The notes: generated from the sequence alone by a model not told the origin. 64,000 nt of DNA from Monodelphis domestica (GCF_027887165.1 NC_077232.1:54608788-54672787); one strand, 5' to 3'; numbered from the stretch's first letter, positions 11,213-21,591 are shown. A program made the numbers and translations.

Positions 11213-11645
11213 AACAGGCCCTCCTTCACCCCTTTTTATTTGGGGTAGTATAGAGTTACTCAAATAATAAGCTAATATGGATAGGTTGTGATCTTTATTA
11301 GAGACTGAACAAGTTGCCAAAGTATGGACATTTCAACATTTCTTAGGTCCATTTCAATGATCTTCTGATCTATAATGGAGATCTCAAGGATATAGTTATC
11401 CCACCCTTCTTTTTCTTCTTCCTGCAATTTGATGGAGATACTTCTTACAGGACTCCTTTGGATCTGCTTTTTCAGAAGATTAACATTGTATTATCTTCTT
11501 GTGCAGCTTTTTGCTGACGGTGATTATAACGTCCTCCTAGACATTCTTGTTGATGTAGAAGTCATTGCCCCTATGCAAGTAAAATACTTTTCATTGATGA
11601 CCTATGCCACTTCTTGATGGTCTTGGACCAAAGAGAACTCTAGTT
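11213..11645 (-). pseudogene. RPS17: Processed pseudogene of ribosomal protein S17
   Basis: The minus strand encodes a damaged copy of the 40S subunit protein eS17, normally about 135 residues. One continuous stretch (about 11347-11472) reads [19 protein letters not shown] then [18 protein letters not shown]. The functional protein has [39 protein letters not shown]. Upstream, VINEKYFTCIG and GNDFYINKNV match VIIEKYYTRLG and GNDFHTNKRV, but in different frames. A TAG replaces the Cys codon after NKNV. The 3' end finishes near GGGCCTGTTGA, matching the gene's RGPV-stop end. The copy has no introns, so it arose by retroposition. I see no clear poly-A tail or target duplication, so the insertion is old. 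It cannot make a full protein. Confidence 0.9.
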
Positions 11646-12110
11646 GGCTGCAGGGAAGCAATGAACACTCCAGTCATCTTTCAAAGACAAATTAAACTGG
11701 AAGAAGGAAGAGATCTGGATGAAATTTAAAGCCTTGCAATGCAATGCATTGGGTGGAAAAAGACCTTAAGACACCAAAATGTCATTGTGCCTGGATCAGT
11801 TAACAAGGTTTATCTAATAATAGAATCATCTTTACTGTGGCTTCTTGTAGATGAAGTTATCTTCCTATGTTAAAAAATTACTTTTGATAATCAGATGCTA
11901 AATTCAGTTATTTTTAATCTAATGAAGAACTATAATTAGTCAGTTCTGTCTAAACATCAATTCCCTGAAAATTTTACTGCAGCTATCCTACCCTAGTAGC
12001 TCTGAAGATGTGGATCATGATTGTCACCGGACCCCAGAAAAGGAAGTGATTACTCTTGGAAGAGTCTAATCCTTGTTCATGAAGCAGAATATAAGGCAAT
12101 TCATAAAGGT
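11646..12110. other. No recognised feature
   Basis: About 460 bases upstream (in the sense of transcription) of the RPS17 pseudogene. No repeat family or coding signal recognised. Confidence 0.4.
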
Positions 12111-12111
12111 A

Positions 12112-12306
12112 TAGTTGGTGGCTCAGTGGATGGAGGTTCTGATTTGGAAATTGAAGATCCTACATTCAAATCTGTGCTTAAACACTTCCTAGCTGTGTGA
12201 CTGTGGGGAAGTCACTTGACCCTAATTGCTTACCCTTTACCATTTTTCTGTCTTGGAATTGATACCTAGCATTGATTCTAAGACAGAAGGTAAGGGTTTA
12301 AAAAAA
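12112..12306 (+). repeat. SINE1/WSINE1-type SINE, full length
   Basis: Order: TTGGTGGCTCAGTGGATGG (A-box region), CATTCAAATCTGTGCTTA, CTAGCTGTGTGACTGTGGGG, AAGTCACTTGACCCTAATTGC, TCTGTCTTGGAATTGATACC, TTCTAAGACAGAAGGTAAGGG, then an A-rich tail. The poly-A tail indicates L1-driven retroposition. Confidence 0.85.
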
Positions 12307-14268
12307 GAAACACTAAGAAAGTGTTCTCATTCAGGCTATTACCTTGTCCACAATAAGCACTTGTTTTGATGAGAAAAACCCAGCCCGCTCACTCTTTTCA
12401 AATCTAGGTTGTTAACAGAGGCAAATGAGAGAGGCCAATGCAATCATTTGTCTGGCTTTCTTGTTTGTTTGTTGTACTCCAGGACTTTGAGTATTTTCAA
12501 ATCGTGACTAAGGTGCATGGACTAGAACATCAGTTAATTCAGTGTACTGCGACTTCATGATAAGGGCAAATTTCTTCCTGAAAATGAGTTTGCCTTGTCC
12601 ATTCAAATTTCATTTCATCCTTTCAAAGTATTTTGTTTCGATAGAAGGGAAGCATCAATTTGCTGGATTCTGACCAGCTCTGTATTCTTTGAACACATTT
12701 CTAAAAGATACATTTCAGAGAAAACTCATGTAAAATATGGTCTGTATGACATTAAAGGAGCTATTTTCTAATAACTTTTCTTTTGCAGTTAAATCATCAA
12801 TATATTCAGCTTTATATGAGTTAAGCACTATAAAAACATGCCCAAAGACAGCTGACTGTGATACTTATCAGTCTCTAGAGTCCTCTTTGCAAGATTAGTC
12901 TGGATCAAAAAGGGCTGACATCTCGTTTTCAGGTGAGAAGCAGGGGGCCAAACTCCCCTCTGTCTTTCTCTTAGGTTTTATCCAGAAACTTTCTTAGTTG
13001 AAAATGTGCAGAAGGATTGTCCTGTCTTACTGCTTATTTAATTCTCCCCATGTACAGGAGGAGGTGATGTTTGCAGGGACTGACATCACAGAAAAAAACT
13101 AGAGTCCATTTTCATATCAATGAAAAAAATTCCTGCATGCTGGGAAATGAAAAAAGCATGTACTTCATCCCCACAAAGAGGCTGGCTGGCAGCTTAGGTT
13201 CATAAAACTACTTTTTCAACCCTCTCATTGTGAAAACAAATTTAATTGTTATGTGGAGTGATGATATGCCCTCCCAGAAGGATGATGGGAACAGTAATAA
13301 AGAGCCTGTATGCTACTAATGGATGCAATTCATATTTAACCTCCTCCAGTCATTAATTCCCCTTTATTAGAGTAACAATAATTTGTAACTATAATATTAT
13401 AGTTTAGCACAGCTTCCTACTCTCAGTCTAATGTTCCTCTGAACCCCACATAAATAGGATCTGAGCTACAAAACTGAGAAATTCGGTGCTTCCAATGACA
13501 AGTCCTTTCAAAATAAGAAAGATTTGGCTTGTCAGGAGGAAGAAATTCCTAACAATCAAACTATGCAGAAACAGAAAAGACTGTCTCAAGAGGTACCTAG
13601 AGGACCGAGATTTAGGGTACAGATTTCTATTTCAGGTCATTGCTGGAGAGGCTGTCACTGGGGTAGGGAACAAGATGTGTCTAGTCATAGAGCTCACCTT
13701 GAGTGGTTTGACTTGCAAAAATAGTCATGTTATATAAGGATCTGAAATCTTCAAGTTGTTTTTGATGTTTAAATGAAACACAAATTTGAATTCCAGTGAT
13801 TTTGAGTTGGTGTTTATTTAGCTATCAGACAGATTGAAGTTTAGCTTGAAGTATCAGTGAGGAAAGGCTTTGCAAAATTAATTAATACTTTCAACAAAAC
13901 CACAGGAAGAACATTAAATCTATTTTACAGAAATACTTTTGAATTCCTCTTGTTCTATTGCTACGCAGAGTTCCTCAGTCTTGACTTTAATATGAGCTAA
14001 GATCCAAATTCCTTTTTAACTCATTTTATAGCTCTGAGTCCTGAGCCTGGGTCTCTTTTAAATCAGCCTGGAGACTTCACTCAGCAAAACTTCAAAGGGG
14101 CAGATTTGGGCTGTGGTCAATGGATATCTTTGAATTCTACCGTACTTTTGGTTGCTCTACAAATGAACTATGGAACAAAGCTGAGAAGGGCCAAATGGAA
14201 CTGTTGGAACAGGATACGTCTGCTCTCCTCCCTGCAGAAACCCAAATCATTGTTCCTTTTACAAATGC
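12307..14268. other. Almost repeat-free stretch of about 2 kb
   Basis: No LINE, SINE or LTR is recognisable here, which is unusual in a window this repeat-rich. The sequence has normal complexity (for example 13255-13420, with CTTTATTAG and TCATTAATTCCCC). The frames at 13486-13737 and 13524-13724 show no domain. It could contain conserved noncoding DNA, but only an alignment to other genomes can tell. Confidence 0.3.
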
Positions 14269-14466
14269 ATTAAAATCTTATTTTTCATCTTAGAATCAAT
14301 ACCAAGTATTGGTTCCAAGACAGAAGAGCAATAACGATTAAGCAAACCAGGTTAAGTGACTTGCCCAGGGTCACATAGCTAGGAAGTGTCTGAGACCAGA
14401 CAGAACCCAGGATGTTCTCTCTCTAGACCTGGCTCTCAATATACTAAGCCACTTAGTTGCCCCCTT
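14269..14466 (-). repeat. SINE1/WSINE1-type SINE
   Basis: Plus-strand order: ATCTTAGAATCAATACCAAG, TTCCAAGACAGAAGAGCAATA, AAGTGACTTGCCCAGGGTCAC, ATAGCTAGGAAGTGTCTGAG, ACCTGGCTCTCAATATACTAA, TTGCCCCC. This is the reverse complement of the full element. Confidence 0.85.
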
Positions 14467-14785
14467 TTTATATATGTATTGATCACTGACATGCCAGTTT
14501 AAAATATTCTTCTCTATGCCTCGAGGAAAGTTTTATTGATTGGGAAACTATATTAATGTAGTTCAGCTTTCTAAATATAAGAAAAAGTAATGAAATTCTA
14601 TTTATTCCAAATTATTCTTTACCACAGATTTTTTTTTCTTAAGTAGACTGACTTTTGCTGGTTAGTCTAAATTAGAAAGGTCATTTTTCCATTTTCATCA
14701 GACTCATAAAAAAGAAAAGTAAAGCCTCCTCACTCAAACCTTTCCACTCTTTTTGCTTTTAGTATTTTTTGTGACATTGAATAGA
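14467..14785. other. No recognised feature
   Basis: About 320 bases of AT-rich sequence between two SINEs. Confidence 0.4.
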
Positions 14786-15018
14786 AGTATGGCACCACAG
14801 ATAGAGCTTTGGACTTGGGAGGCAGGAAAAACTAGGTTCAAATCTTGCCTCAGGCACTTCTTAGCTCTGTGTGATCATGATTGAGTTACTTAACTCCTTA
14901 GAGCCTCAGTCTTTTCATATTTAAAATGGTGATAATACTTAAAACTTCCTTCTTCAAAGTATGACTAAATGAGATAATTTCTTTAACGTCTTTTATGAAT
15001 CTTAAGAGCACTACACAC
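14786..15018 (+). repeat. MIR/THER1-family SINE, near full length
   Basis: Order: GGCACCACAGATAGAGCTTTG, GGTTCAAATCTTGCCTCAGGC, TTAGCTCTGTGTGATCATGA, GAGCCTCAGTCTTTTCATAT, AAATGGTGATAATACTTAAA, AAATGAGATAATTTCTTTAA. Head, CORE and 3' domain are all present. Confidence 0.75.
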
Positions 15019-15049
15019 ACATAGACACACCTCATTATATAATAACACA

Positions 15050-15572
15050 TAGATGTCATTTATCAATCCACATCTTTCAACTTCCTTTAACAAGGTCTAT
15101 CATTAAACCTTTCTCATAATGCCAAAATAGAGTAAACTTTTTACTTGTTACCCTCCTATCTTTATTTCTTCTTACACTTTACTCACCACCATGTTTCCTG
15201 TATTACAGTAATAAGGGCATTCTTGCTATTGCCCTCACAACACCCTCCATCTCCCGACTGTGGGCATTTTCAATGGTTGTCCCCACTCGCTGGAATCCTC
15301 TCCTTTCTCCTCACTGCCTCCTGGATTCCTATGCTTCCTTTGTCAAAGCCCAGCTAAAATTCCACATTCTACAAGAATATTTCCCAATTCACCTCAATGC
15401 TAATGCCTTCCTCCTATTGGTTATCTCTAATTTATCCTGCATGTGTCTTCCTTTCGATGTAATTGTTTTCATGTTGCCTCCTCCTTTGGTCTGATCTCCT
15501 GGAAGTCTTGTCTTTCTGTTTATCCCCAGTGCTTAATACATTGTCTGACACACAGTGCTTAACAAATGCTAG
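15050..15572 (+). repeat. L2 LINE 3' region
   Basis: CACTTTACTCACCACCATGTT, CCCTCCATCTCCCGACTGTG, GGCATTTTCAATGGTTGTCC, TTCTACAAGAATATTTCCC, TTATCCCCAGTGCTTAATACA and TGCTTAACAAATGCTAG give the L2 C-terminal coding and tail order. Better preserved than most L2 copies in this window. Confidence 0.82.
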
Positions 15573-15584
15573 ATGGGGGTAGTT

Positions 15585-15807
15585 AGGCATATCAATGGAG
15601 AAAAAGTCAGGAGGAACTGAATTTAAATCTGACCTCAGACACTTCCTAGATGTGTGACCCTGGGCAAGTCCATTAACCTCAATTGGATAGTCCTTACTAT
15701 GCCTTTACTACTTACCCTTCTGCTTAGAATAGATTTTAGTCTTTAGAACTGATATTTAGTATCAATCCTAAAACAGAAATTAAGAGTTTAAAACAACAAC
15801 AACAACA
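15585..15807 (+). repeat. SINE1/WSINE1-type SINE with AAC-rich tail
   Basis: GGTAGTTAGGCATATCAATGG, ATTTAAATCTGACCTCAGAC, TAGATGTGTGACCCTGGGC, CTTCTGCTTAGAATAGATTT and CCTAAAACAGAAATTAAGAG, followed by an AACAACAACAAC tail. More diverged than the next SINE, which inserted into its tail. Confidence 0.75.
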
Positions 15808-16044
15808 AAATCTGTAAATGTTTTTTTTTTTTTTAAACCCTTACCTTCCATCTTGGAATCAATACTGTGTATTGGCTCCAAGGCAGAAGAGTGGTAAGGG
15901 CTAGGCAATGGGGGTCAAGTGACTTGCCCAGGGTCACACAGCTAGGAAGTGGCTGAGGCCGAATTTGAACCTAGGACCTCCTGTCTCTAGGCCTGGTTCT
16001 CAATCCACTGAGCTACCCAGCTGCCCCCTAAATCTGTAAATGTT
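15808..16044 (-). repeat. SINE1/WSINE1-type SINE with perfect target duplications
   Basis: The element (15823-16029) has the complete reverse-complement order from TTAAACCCTTACCTTCCATC to GAGCTACCCAGCTGCCCCCT. It is flanked by a perfect 15-base duplication AAATCTGTAAATGTT at 15808-15822 and 16030-16044. It is one of the youngest-looking repeats in the window. Confidence 0.95.
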
Positions 16045-16084
16045 AAATGACTGACTAAACAGAACACAATTCTCAACATTGAAG

Positions 16085-16145
16085 GAAATAAATTAGATTG
16101 TATTTAATTACTTTAATTAATTAATTAATTAATTAAAATAAATTA
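16085..16145. repeat. (AATT)n/(TTAA)n microsatellite
   Basis: Runs of TTAATTAATTAATTAATTAA within AT-only sequence (about 16108-16137). Simple-sequence slippage product. Confidence 0.8.
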
Positions 16146-16529
16146 CTACTAAAGTTGACACACTGACACATGTACACTTTACACAGAAAGAACTTCTTAG
16201 TCTATGACTTACCTCCTATTTGCTTATAATTTAGAAACAATTTTAGTAATCTTTATCACTTGGGTTGCAAGTTGCAAAGATCTCTTAGAATACCAAAGAA
16301 GCAAATTAGAAAGGAGAAAAAGACAGTTACAGGTAGGCACGTGAGAAACAGTAGGAAGTGATAACTAATAGCCTGCTAGTAAAAATGAGGCAGTAAAAAT
16401 AATAAGAACAACCATCTGTGAACAGAAAAAAAATTTTGGACCATTTAGCACAAAAGCATATAACATGACATAAATCAGTAATGCCTAAAGGCACCAATGG
16501 ATGTCCTGGTACAATCATTGATGCTCATA

Positions 16530-16748
16530 GAGAGATAGCCTGGCTTAATGGGGAAAACACTTGGAGTCAGGAAAGATCTAAAGTGAAAATCCACCTTTGA
16601 AGTTTACTAAGTTTGGGATTCTGAGCCAGTTCTTGAAGTCTCTAAGATTAAACCTTTTCCTTATTTCTAAAATAAGGATAATATCTACTTCACCAGGTTG
16701 TTTTAAAGATCAAATGAGACCATGTACTTAAAATCTTTTATATACACA
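16530..16748 (+). repeat. MIR/THER1-family SINE
   Basis: GATAGCCTGGCTTAATGGGG, CACTTGGAGTCAGGAAAGAT, TTCTGAGCCAGTTCTTGAAG, AATAAGGATAATATCTACTTC, GTTGTTTTAAAGATCAAATG follow MIR/THER1 order. The CORE is diverged. Confidence 0.65.
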
Positions 16749-17832
16749 CCCCAGGCTATGACAATTCCTTTGGGGATATTGAGACTTTCATGGAGGGGAC
16801 AGACTGGCCAAAGATACTAAAAAAATATCTAGATATTTACTGTGGGTTCATTTTAACACATGCAAGAAGACACATGAGTCTGGGATTGCACTGGTAAATA
16901 TTTAACAATGAGCTCTCAGGGAAAAAAATTTACACAACATACTTTTAGCTTTAGACAACCAAAAGAACAGTAAATCAAACATAGTATTTTCTGATTTCTG
17001 AGGTTTAAATGCTAACCATGAAAATTTAACAATCAACTATTTATCTCTAGCACATGTTTTCTTTCAGCCTAAACTTGAGAAATACAAGGGCAGGCATATG
17101 AAATAGGCAAGGGACAGGGGATTAAGGGTAAAGAAAAGATTCATATCACTCCATGGAAATATGGATAGGTTATAAAAATGGATTATAATCGCTAAATGAC
17201 ATAGGGATCTATCCATGAGTCAGCCAGAAAAGGGATATTCTAAGGTTTCAGATAGAAAATTGATCTTATGATCAGAACAGATTAATAAAAAAAAGCAAAT
17301 GGTCTCTCAAAAGTTGCTGTCCATTTGGACCTAGAACCAAGTTTGTACCCAGTCTTATTATAGTCCTTAGATTGTTATGTAAATGGATGACACTCCCCCC
17401 CCCCCAATATTACGATTCATTTCATCAATGGGTCTCAAGGCCAGGGATTCCATATTGAGGGATGGGCATTTGCTTAAATACCACTGATGGGTTTCCCATC
17501 TCTGATGTCATAACAATTATTATGATCTAGTGAAGCATGGAATTTTCTAGCATGAAAGACTTTAGGAATTAAAGATTTCCAAAAACAGAGAAGATACTAA
17601 TATATTAGTACAGTGTATTGCAAGAAGTGGTATTTCTCCCCACCAAAAAAAGAAGATAGTTTTTATGATCTAACCCAAAAACTTATCCTTTAGTGAAATT
17701 TCAAGCAGTCTATCAATAAGCATTAATCAAGCTTATGAATTAAACAATTCTAATATAGATACCAAAAAAGCAAAACAAAACACCCAAAGTAAATAATACT
17801 AATAATAGTAATAATAATAATAAAATCTCTGT
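16749..17832. other. No recognised feature over about 1.1 kb
   Basis: AT-rich DNA with a poly-C tract near 17394-17405 and an AAT-rich run near 17800-17822. No gene or interspersed repeat recognised. Confidence 0.4.
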
Positions 17833-17834
17833 GA

Positions 17835-17945
17835 TTTGTAAAACCCAGTGGAATTGCACATCGGCTATGGGAGGGGCATGGTGGAAGGGAGGGAAAGAAC
17901 ATGAATCTTATAACCATGAAAAATATTCTAAATTAATTAATTAAA
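17835..17945 (+). repeat. L1 3' end, severely 5'-truncated
   Basis: AAAACCCAGTGGAATTGCACA, GGGAGGGAAAGAACATGAATC and TATAACCATGAAAAATATTC match the marsupial L1 3' UTR seen in longer copies in this window (for example 63654-63740). Only the last 110 bases are present. Confidence 0.8.
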
Positions 17946-18386
17946 TTTTTCCAAATTAAAAAAAAATCTTCTGTTCCTGGAAAAACATCTCTGTGATCAA
18001 GGTATTTGTAATAGAGGAGACAACTTCTAAATAACTGGGTGCTAATAAGGCAAATACAGAGGAAATGGAAATTACTTTCAGGGGAGAAGGCTTTCACTAC
18101 TGAGGAAAAGCATGAACATCTTGCAGAAGATTGAGTTCTCAAGAGAGACAGAGCAACTAAGACATGAGGAAAGTTAGGAGAATATTTTTGGCTTTTTTCA
18201 GATAGTGCAAAGGGATGGAGTTGGAAGATAGAATGTTATGTCTGAAAACCACAATGTAAGCCATTGAAAATGGGGAAGAATATACACTTGAAACATTGTA
18301 AGGATTATGAAGAGTTTTGTATATCCAGCAGTACTTCTTGGTCCTGGGGGTAATATGTAGGCACAAAATCTCATTGAGCACAATAG

Positions 18387-18388
<2 letters not shown>
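17946..18388. other. No recognised feature
   Basis: About 440 bases of AT-rich sequence with no identifiable element. Confidence 0.4.

Positions 18389-18428
<40 letters not shown>
18389..18428. repeat. (GT)20 microsatellite
   Basis: Twenty uninterrupted GT units. Pure arrays of this length are usually polymorphic. Confidence 0.97.
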
Positions 18429-18434
<6 letters not shown>

Positions 18435-18512
18435 GTCAAGCAAAGTATATTTGGAAAAATCAAATTGAGAAATGAGTGAAAGATGAGTTGGAGTATAAAA
18501 AGACTTGCGAGG

Positions 18513-18540
18513 GGGCAGGTAAATGGCTCAGTGGATAGCC
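18513..18540 (+). repeat. Isolated head of a SINE1/WSINE1-type SINE
   Basis: GGGGGCAGGTAAATGGCTCAG followed by TGGATAG matches the first 25-30 bases of the SINE. Nothing downstream matches the rest of the element. A 5'-only fragment is the reverse of normal 5' truncation, so an internal deletion must have removed the body. Confidence 0.65.
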
Positions 18541-18582
18541 ACCATCCATCATTAAAAAAACAAATAAATATATTTTACATGT

Positions 18583-18642
18583 AAATATTTTACATTTTGA
18601 AACTATTACAGAGAGGTGATAGTTTCAAACTGCAAAATATTT
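18583..18642. other. 60-base imperfect inverted repeat (hairpin)
   Basis: The outer arms AAATATTTT (18583-18591) and AAAATATTT (18634-18642) pair, then a 4x4 internal loop (ACAT/CTGC). The inner arms TTTGAAACTAT (18596-18606) and ATAGTTTCAAA (18619-18629) pair perfectly around a 12-base loop. It could be a remnant of a small inverted-repeat DNA element or simply a chance palindrome in AT-rich DNA. No function assigned. Confidence 0.7.
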
Positions 18643-18936
18643 GGATCCTGCTGATGTGGGATTTTTAAAAATGTGACTTTATCTTTGTTACAGGGTTTTT
18701 TTTTTCATTCTTAGTGAGGGGAAATGGTAAAGTATAAATTTTAAAAGTATTGTACATTTTAATAGTTATACTTAAAAATGAAAAATATTTAATTACTGTC
18801 CTTCACAAAGTCCAAAGGGCATAAAATTCTCTGTATAAATAATAAATTTCTTCAGCTTATTTTTACAGATTATATTTCACCTATTATATGAGGTACAGAA
18901 TGACATAAAGTATCCTCAATAAGAGCTATACATATG

Positions 18937-19160
18937 TTGGTGAACCAATGGCATGTGTGCTGTAGTGGTGCCAGCACATGCCAGAGGGGACTGCTCCTTT
19001 CTTCCTAAGTATAGCTGAGGACATTTCTCATATCACCTGTCCCTCTGCCCAACAATGAGAGTGCTTCCTCCTCTTGTCTGGGGTAAGGCAAGGGGTAGGG
19101 TTACAGGGAGGGCCTCACAGGCAGAATGAGGGTTGCAGTTTGGACACTCAGTCTCTAAAA
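18937..19160 (+). mobile_element. Possible non-autonomous DNA transposon fragment
   Basis: Begins TTGGTGAACCAATGGCATGTG and ends ACACTCAGTCTCTAAAA. I recall marsupial repeats opening with ggtgaacctatggcatg and closing with the complementary gttcgccatcac, as a hAT-like element with inverted ends would. Here the right terminus is missing. The family is recalled, not verified. Confidence 0.3.
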
Positions 19161-19189
19161 AGTATGAATTTCAAAACTACTCAACCCTG

Positions 19190-19806
19190 TTCAAACCATT
19201 CTTTAGAGGATGGGATTTGGCTATTTCCTGATCAATAACAATAGGAACACTTGGAATGACAGAATCAGGTCTTGGAAACTACAATCTCCACCCTACTCAG
19301 GGTAACAGGATTTAGGAAGGGCTGCAGCAAAGCTCAAGATTTAATTATTTGAGAATATGATCTTCAACAGACATGTGCAAAGGGGACAGACCTCTGGGCG
19401 GTCGTGGGTTAAGCTAGAGCCACCATTGGCACAGGGGAGACACAGGAAATGAGGTAGAGGACAGCTGAGGAGTCTGGGGACTTCCTGTGTGGAGGAAAGG
19501 AGGTTGTTGGAGCTTGGTGCTTGAGGTGGAGGCCCCGAGACTGTTTCTCCATTTTGGTCACGTGAGTGATAGGGACTGATCTCTTTTCTTTGCCTCGGCT
19601 ATCTAAGGCTTTAGGCCTTTGGCCCAGCCTAAGCAGAGGGGGTATTTAAGCCCTATTCCCTTCTTTCCCCTTTCTCTTCCCCCCTCTCCCTCTCTCTCTC
19701 TAATACCTTTCTTCGTCCTGTTAGTAATTAAAAACTCCATAAAAGGTTGACTGCTGACTTGAGTTTTCATTTAGGAATTACATAGCTGAATTCCTTGGCG
19801 ACCTTA
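19190..19806 (+). mobile_element. LTR fossil of an endogenous retrovirus, apparently solitary
   Basis: The block has LTR architecture: GC-richer U3-like sequence, a TATA-like GGTATTTAAG at 19641-19650, a long pyrimidine run (about 19655-19705), an AATTAAA-type polyadenylation region near 19725, then TTGACTGCTGACTTGAGTTTT and TTCCTTGGCGACCTTAAATT. No retroviral coding sequence adjoins it, so it is probably a solo or partial LTR. Old; exact ends and family not determined. Confidence 0.55.
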
Positions 19807-20592
19807 AATTAATATATATATATATAAGTCTTTTAATGTGATTTCCATATCACAAAAGTACACCATCATTGATCTATACTAATTCAAAAGAGATTGTTTT
19901 AGGCACCCATATTTTTTTTAATGGCAAAACCAGTGTCACCTAGATTATAATTTGAAGCATTTGAGAAAAAAAGTATGTAGAGTTAGTCCATCAGCACCCT
20001 GGACAGCAGCTACAACTGTCCAGTGACCTAGGCCAGTATTGAATAACCAAGTTACAGGATAAATTATTAAATGTGAATAATTGTTCATCTCTTTTAGTGA
20101 TTTCAAGGTTCTTTTTACCCCCCAATTCCATCTGTTTTACCAACCAAGGTTCTTTCAGGGAGAGTATGTGGATTTGAAACATGGTATTCCATGATTCACA
20201 AAGTTGTCCATGATTTACACCCACAAAACATCACATAATTGTTGGCAACCCAAATTTCAATGAATACTAAGAAATGGAACAGTTCAAGTGTTGTAAAGAA
20301 ATGGGGTAAAGGATATACCTTCTATTTATGAAAATTATTATTGAGAATTACCTAAAATACTAAAAATTTCCATGACCTTCCAAGTATCATAGCCATGGTG
20401 GATTAGATAATTAGATATGATACTTAAACTAATTTTCTTCTTAGACTCAGTTATCTCTTTTGCCTTGTTTCTTGCATTTTAGCAGAATCTAAAAATAATT
20501 TAAAATATTATATGCAAAATATTTAAAATAAAAATAAAACAAAGAAAAAAAGCTTAAACTTCACCTAATTGGGAAATGTTGCTCTCCAAGAT
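19807..20592. other. No recognised feature
   Basis: About 790 bases. It starts with a short (AT)n run next to the LTR and continues as AT-rich sequence with no identified element. Confidence 0.4.
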
Positions 20593-20594
20593 GA

Positions 20595-21015
20595 TTCCAT
20601 TGAAGAGAAATCCTAGAATTTTGAGAATTTGAGGAGACTTTAGCAGTCATGAACTAATATCTTAAAAGTATCCCTACTATAACATACCCACCAAGCAGCC
20701 AACCAAATTTTGTTTGAAATCCTCCAAGGAGGGAGAATGCACATCAACCCAAAGCAGTCATTTCCCATTTAGGCAACTCCAAATTTCTAGGGAGTCTATT
20801 GACATCAACTCTAAATGTGCCTCTCTGGCATTAACACTTGTTCCTGGTTTTTCCCACTTGGGCCAAACAGAATAGGTTTAATCCCTTCTCTACATGACAA
20901 ATCCTTAAAATTCTTGAATACCTCTATCCTGTTCTTCAATAATCTTTTCTTCAGGCTAAACAACCTATTTCCTTCACCCAATACTCATATGTCAATTAGC
21001 AGATTCCTTGAAATA
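20595..21015 (-). repeat. L3/CR1-clade LINE, 3' region
   Basis: The plus strand shows the characteristic reverse-complement order of L3/CR1 3' regions: CTAGAATTTTGAGAATTTGAG, TTTGTTTGAAATCCTCCAAGG, ATCAACTCTAAATGTGCCTC, TTGGGCCAAACAGAATAGG, TTTAATCCCTTCTCTACATGA, CTTCAGGCTAAACAACCTAT. Ancient and frame-broken. Confidence 0.78.
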
Positions 21016-21591
21016 GAACCTTATCATTAGCAGAAGCAGATGGTTCCAAATGTTCATTCTTATATTTTTCTCTTACCCTTTGATTTTACTGTACTCAAAA
21101 ATGCTGCATAGTTGAGACTAATAGGTGCAAAGTGGGATAGGCAGGTTCTTTTCATTGGTTTAGACAGCTTTATTGTGTGGATCAAAAGAATGTCTTACTC
21201 AGGTTCACTCCCAGCAAGAAACTTGGAATATCCATCTCAGTGGTCCCTTAGTCCTTCCACTTCAATTTCTTTTTGAAGTCAAGAAGCCTATAGGTTTCAT
21301 CTATCATCAGATCTGTGTACCTCAGCTTTTCCCCTGGCATCAGAAGTTAATATTGCAATTTATTTGCAGGATGCTTGACTATTCAAGTCCTCTCAGTTTG
21401 GTGAGGGCAAACAAGGCAAGATGGAAAATTGTACTGGAATAAAAGTGGAAGTTAAGTTTTTCAAAGGCAGTTGTTAGAAACATATCAAGAGAAGAGGGTG
21501 GAAAGGTTGAGTGAGTGTCTTCAGCAGCAAAAAAAAAATGTATCTGTTTTTGCTGTGGGTTAGTCAGAAATATTTATATTGATATATTTAG
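21016..21591. other. No recognised feature
   Basis: About 575 bases without an assignable element. The frame at 21173-21442 shows no known domain. Confidence 0.4.

Noticed and set aside
15808-16044. tRNA-like A and B boxes in SINEs as possible tRNA genes
   Set aside because: The boxes sit inside retroposed SINEs with tails and target duplications; no cloverleaf with an intact anticodon arm is apparent.
18198-18443. Frame encoding a His-Thr repeat (HTHTHTHT)
   Set aside because: It is simply the GT microsatellite at 18389-18428 read on the minus strand.
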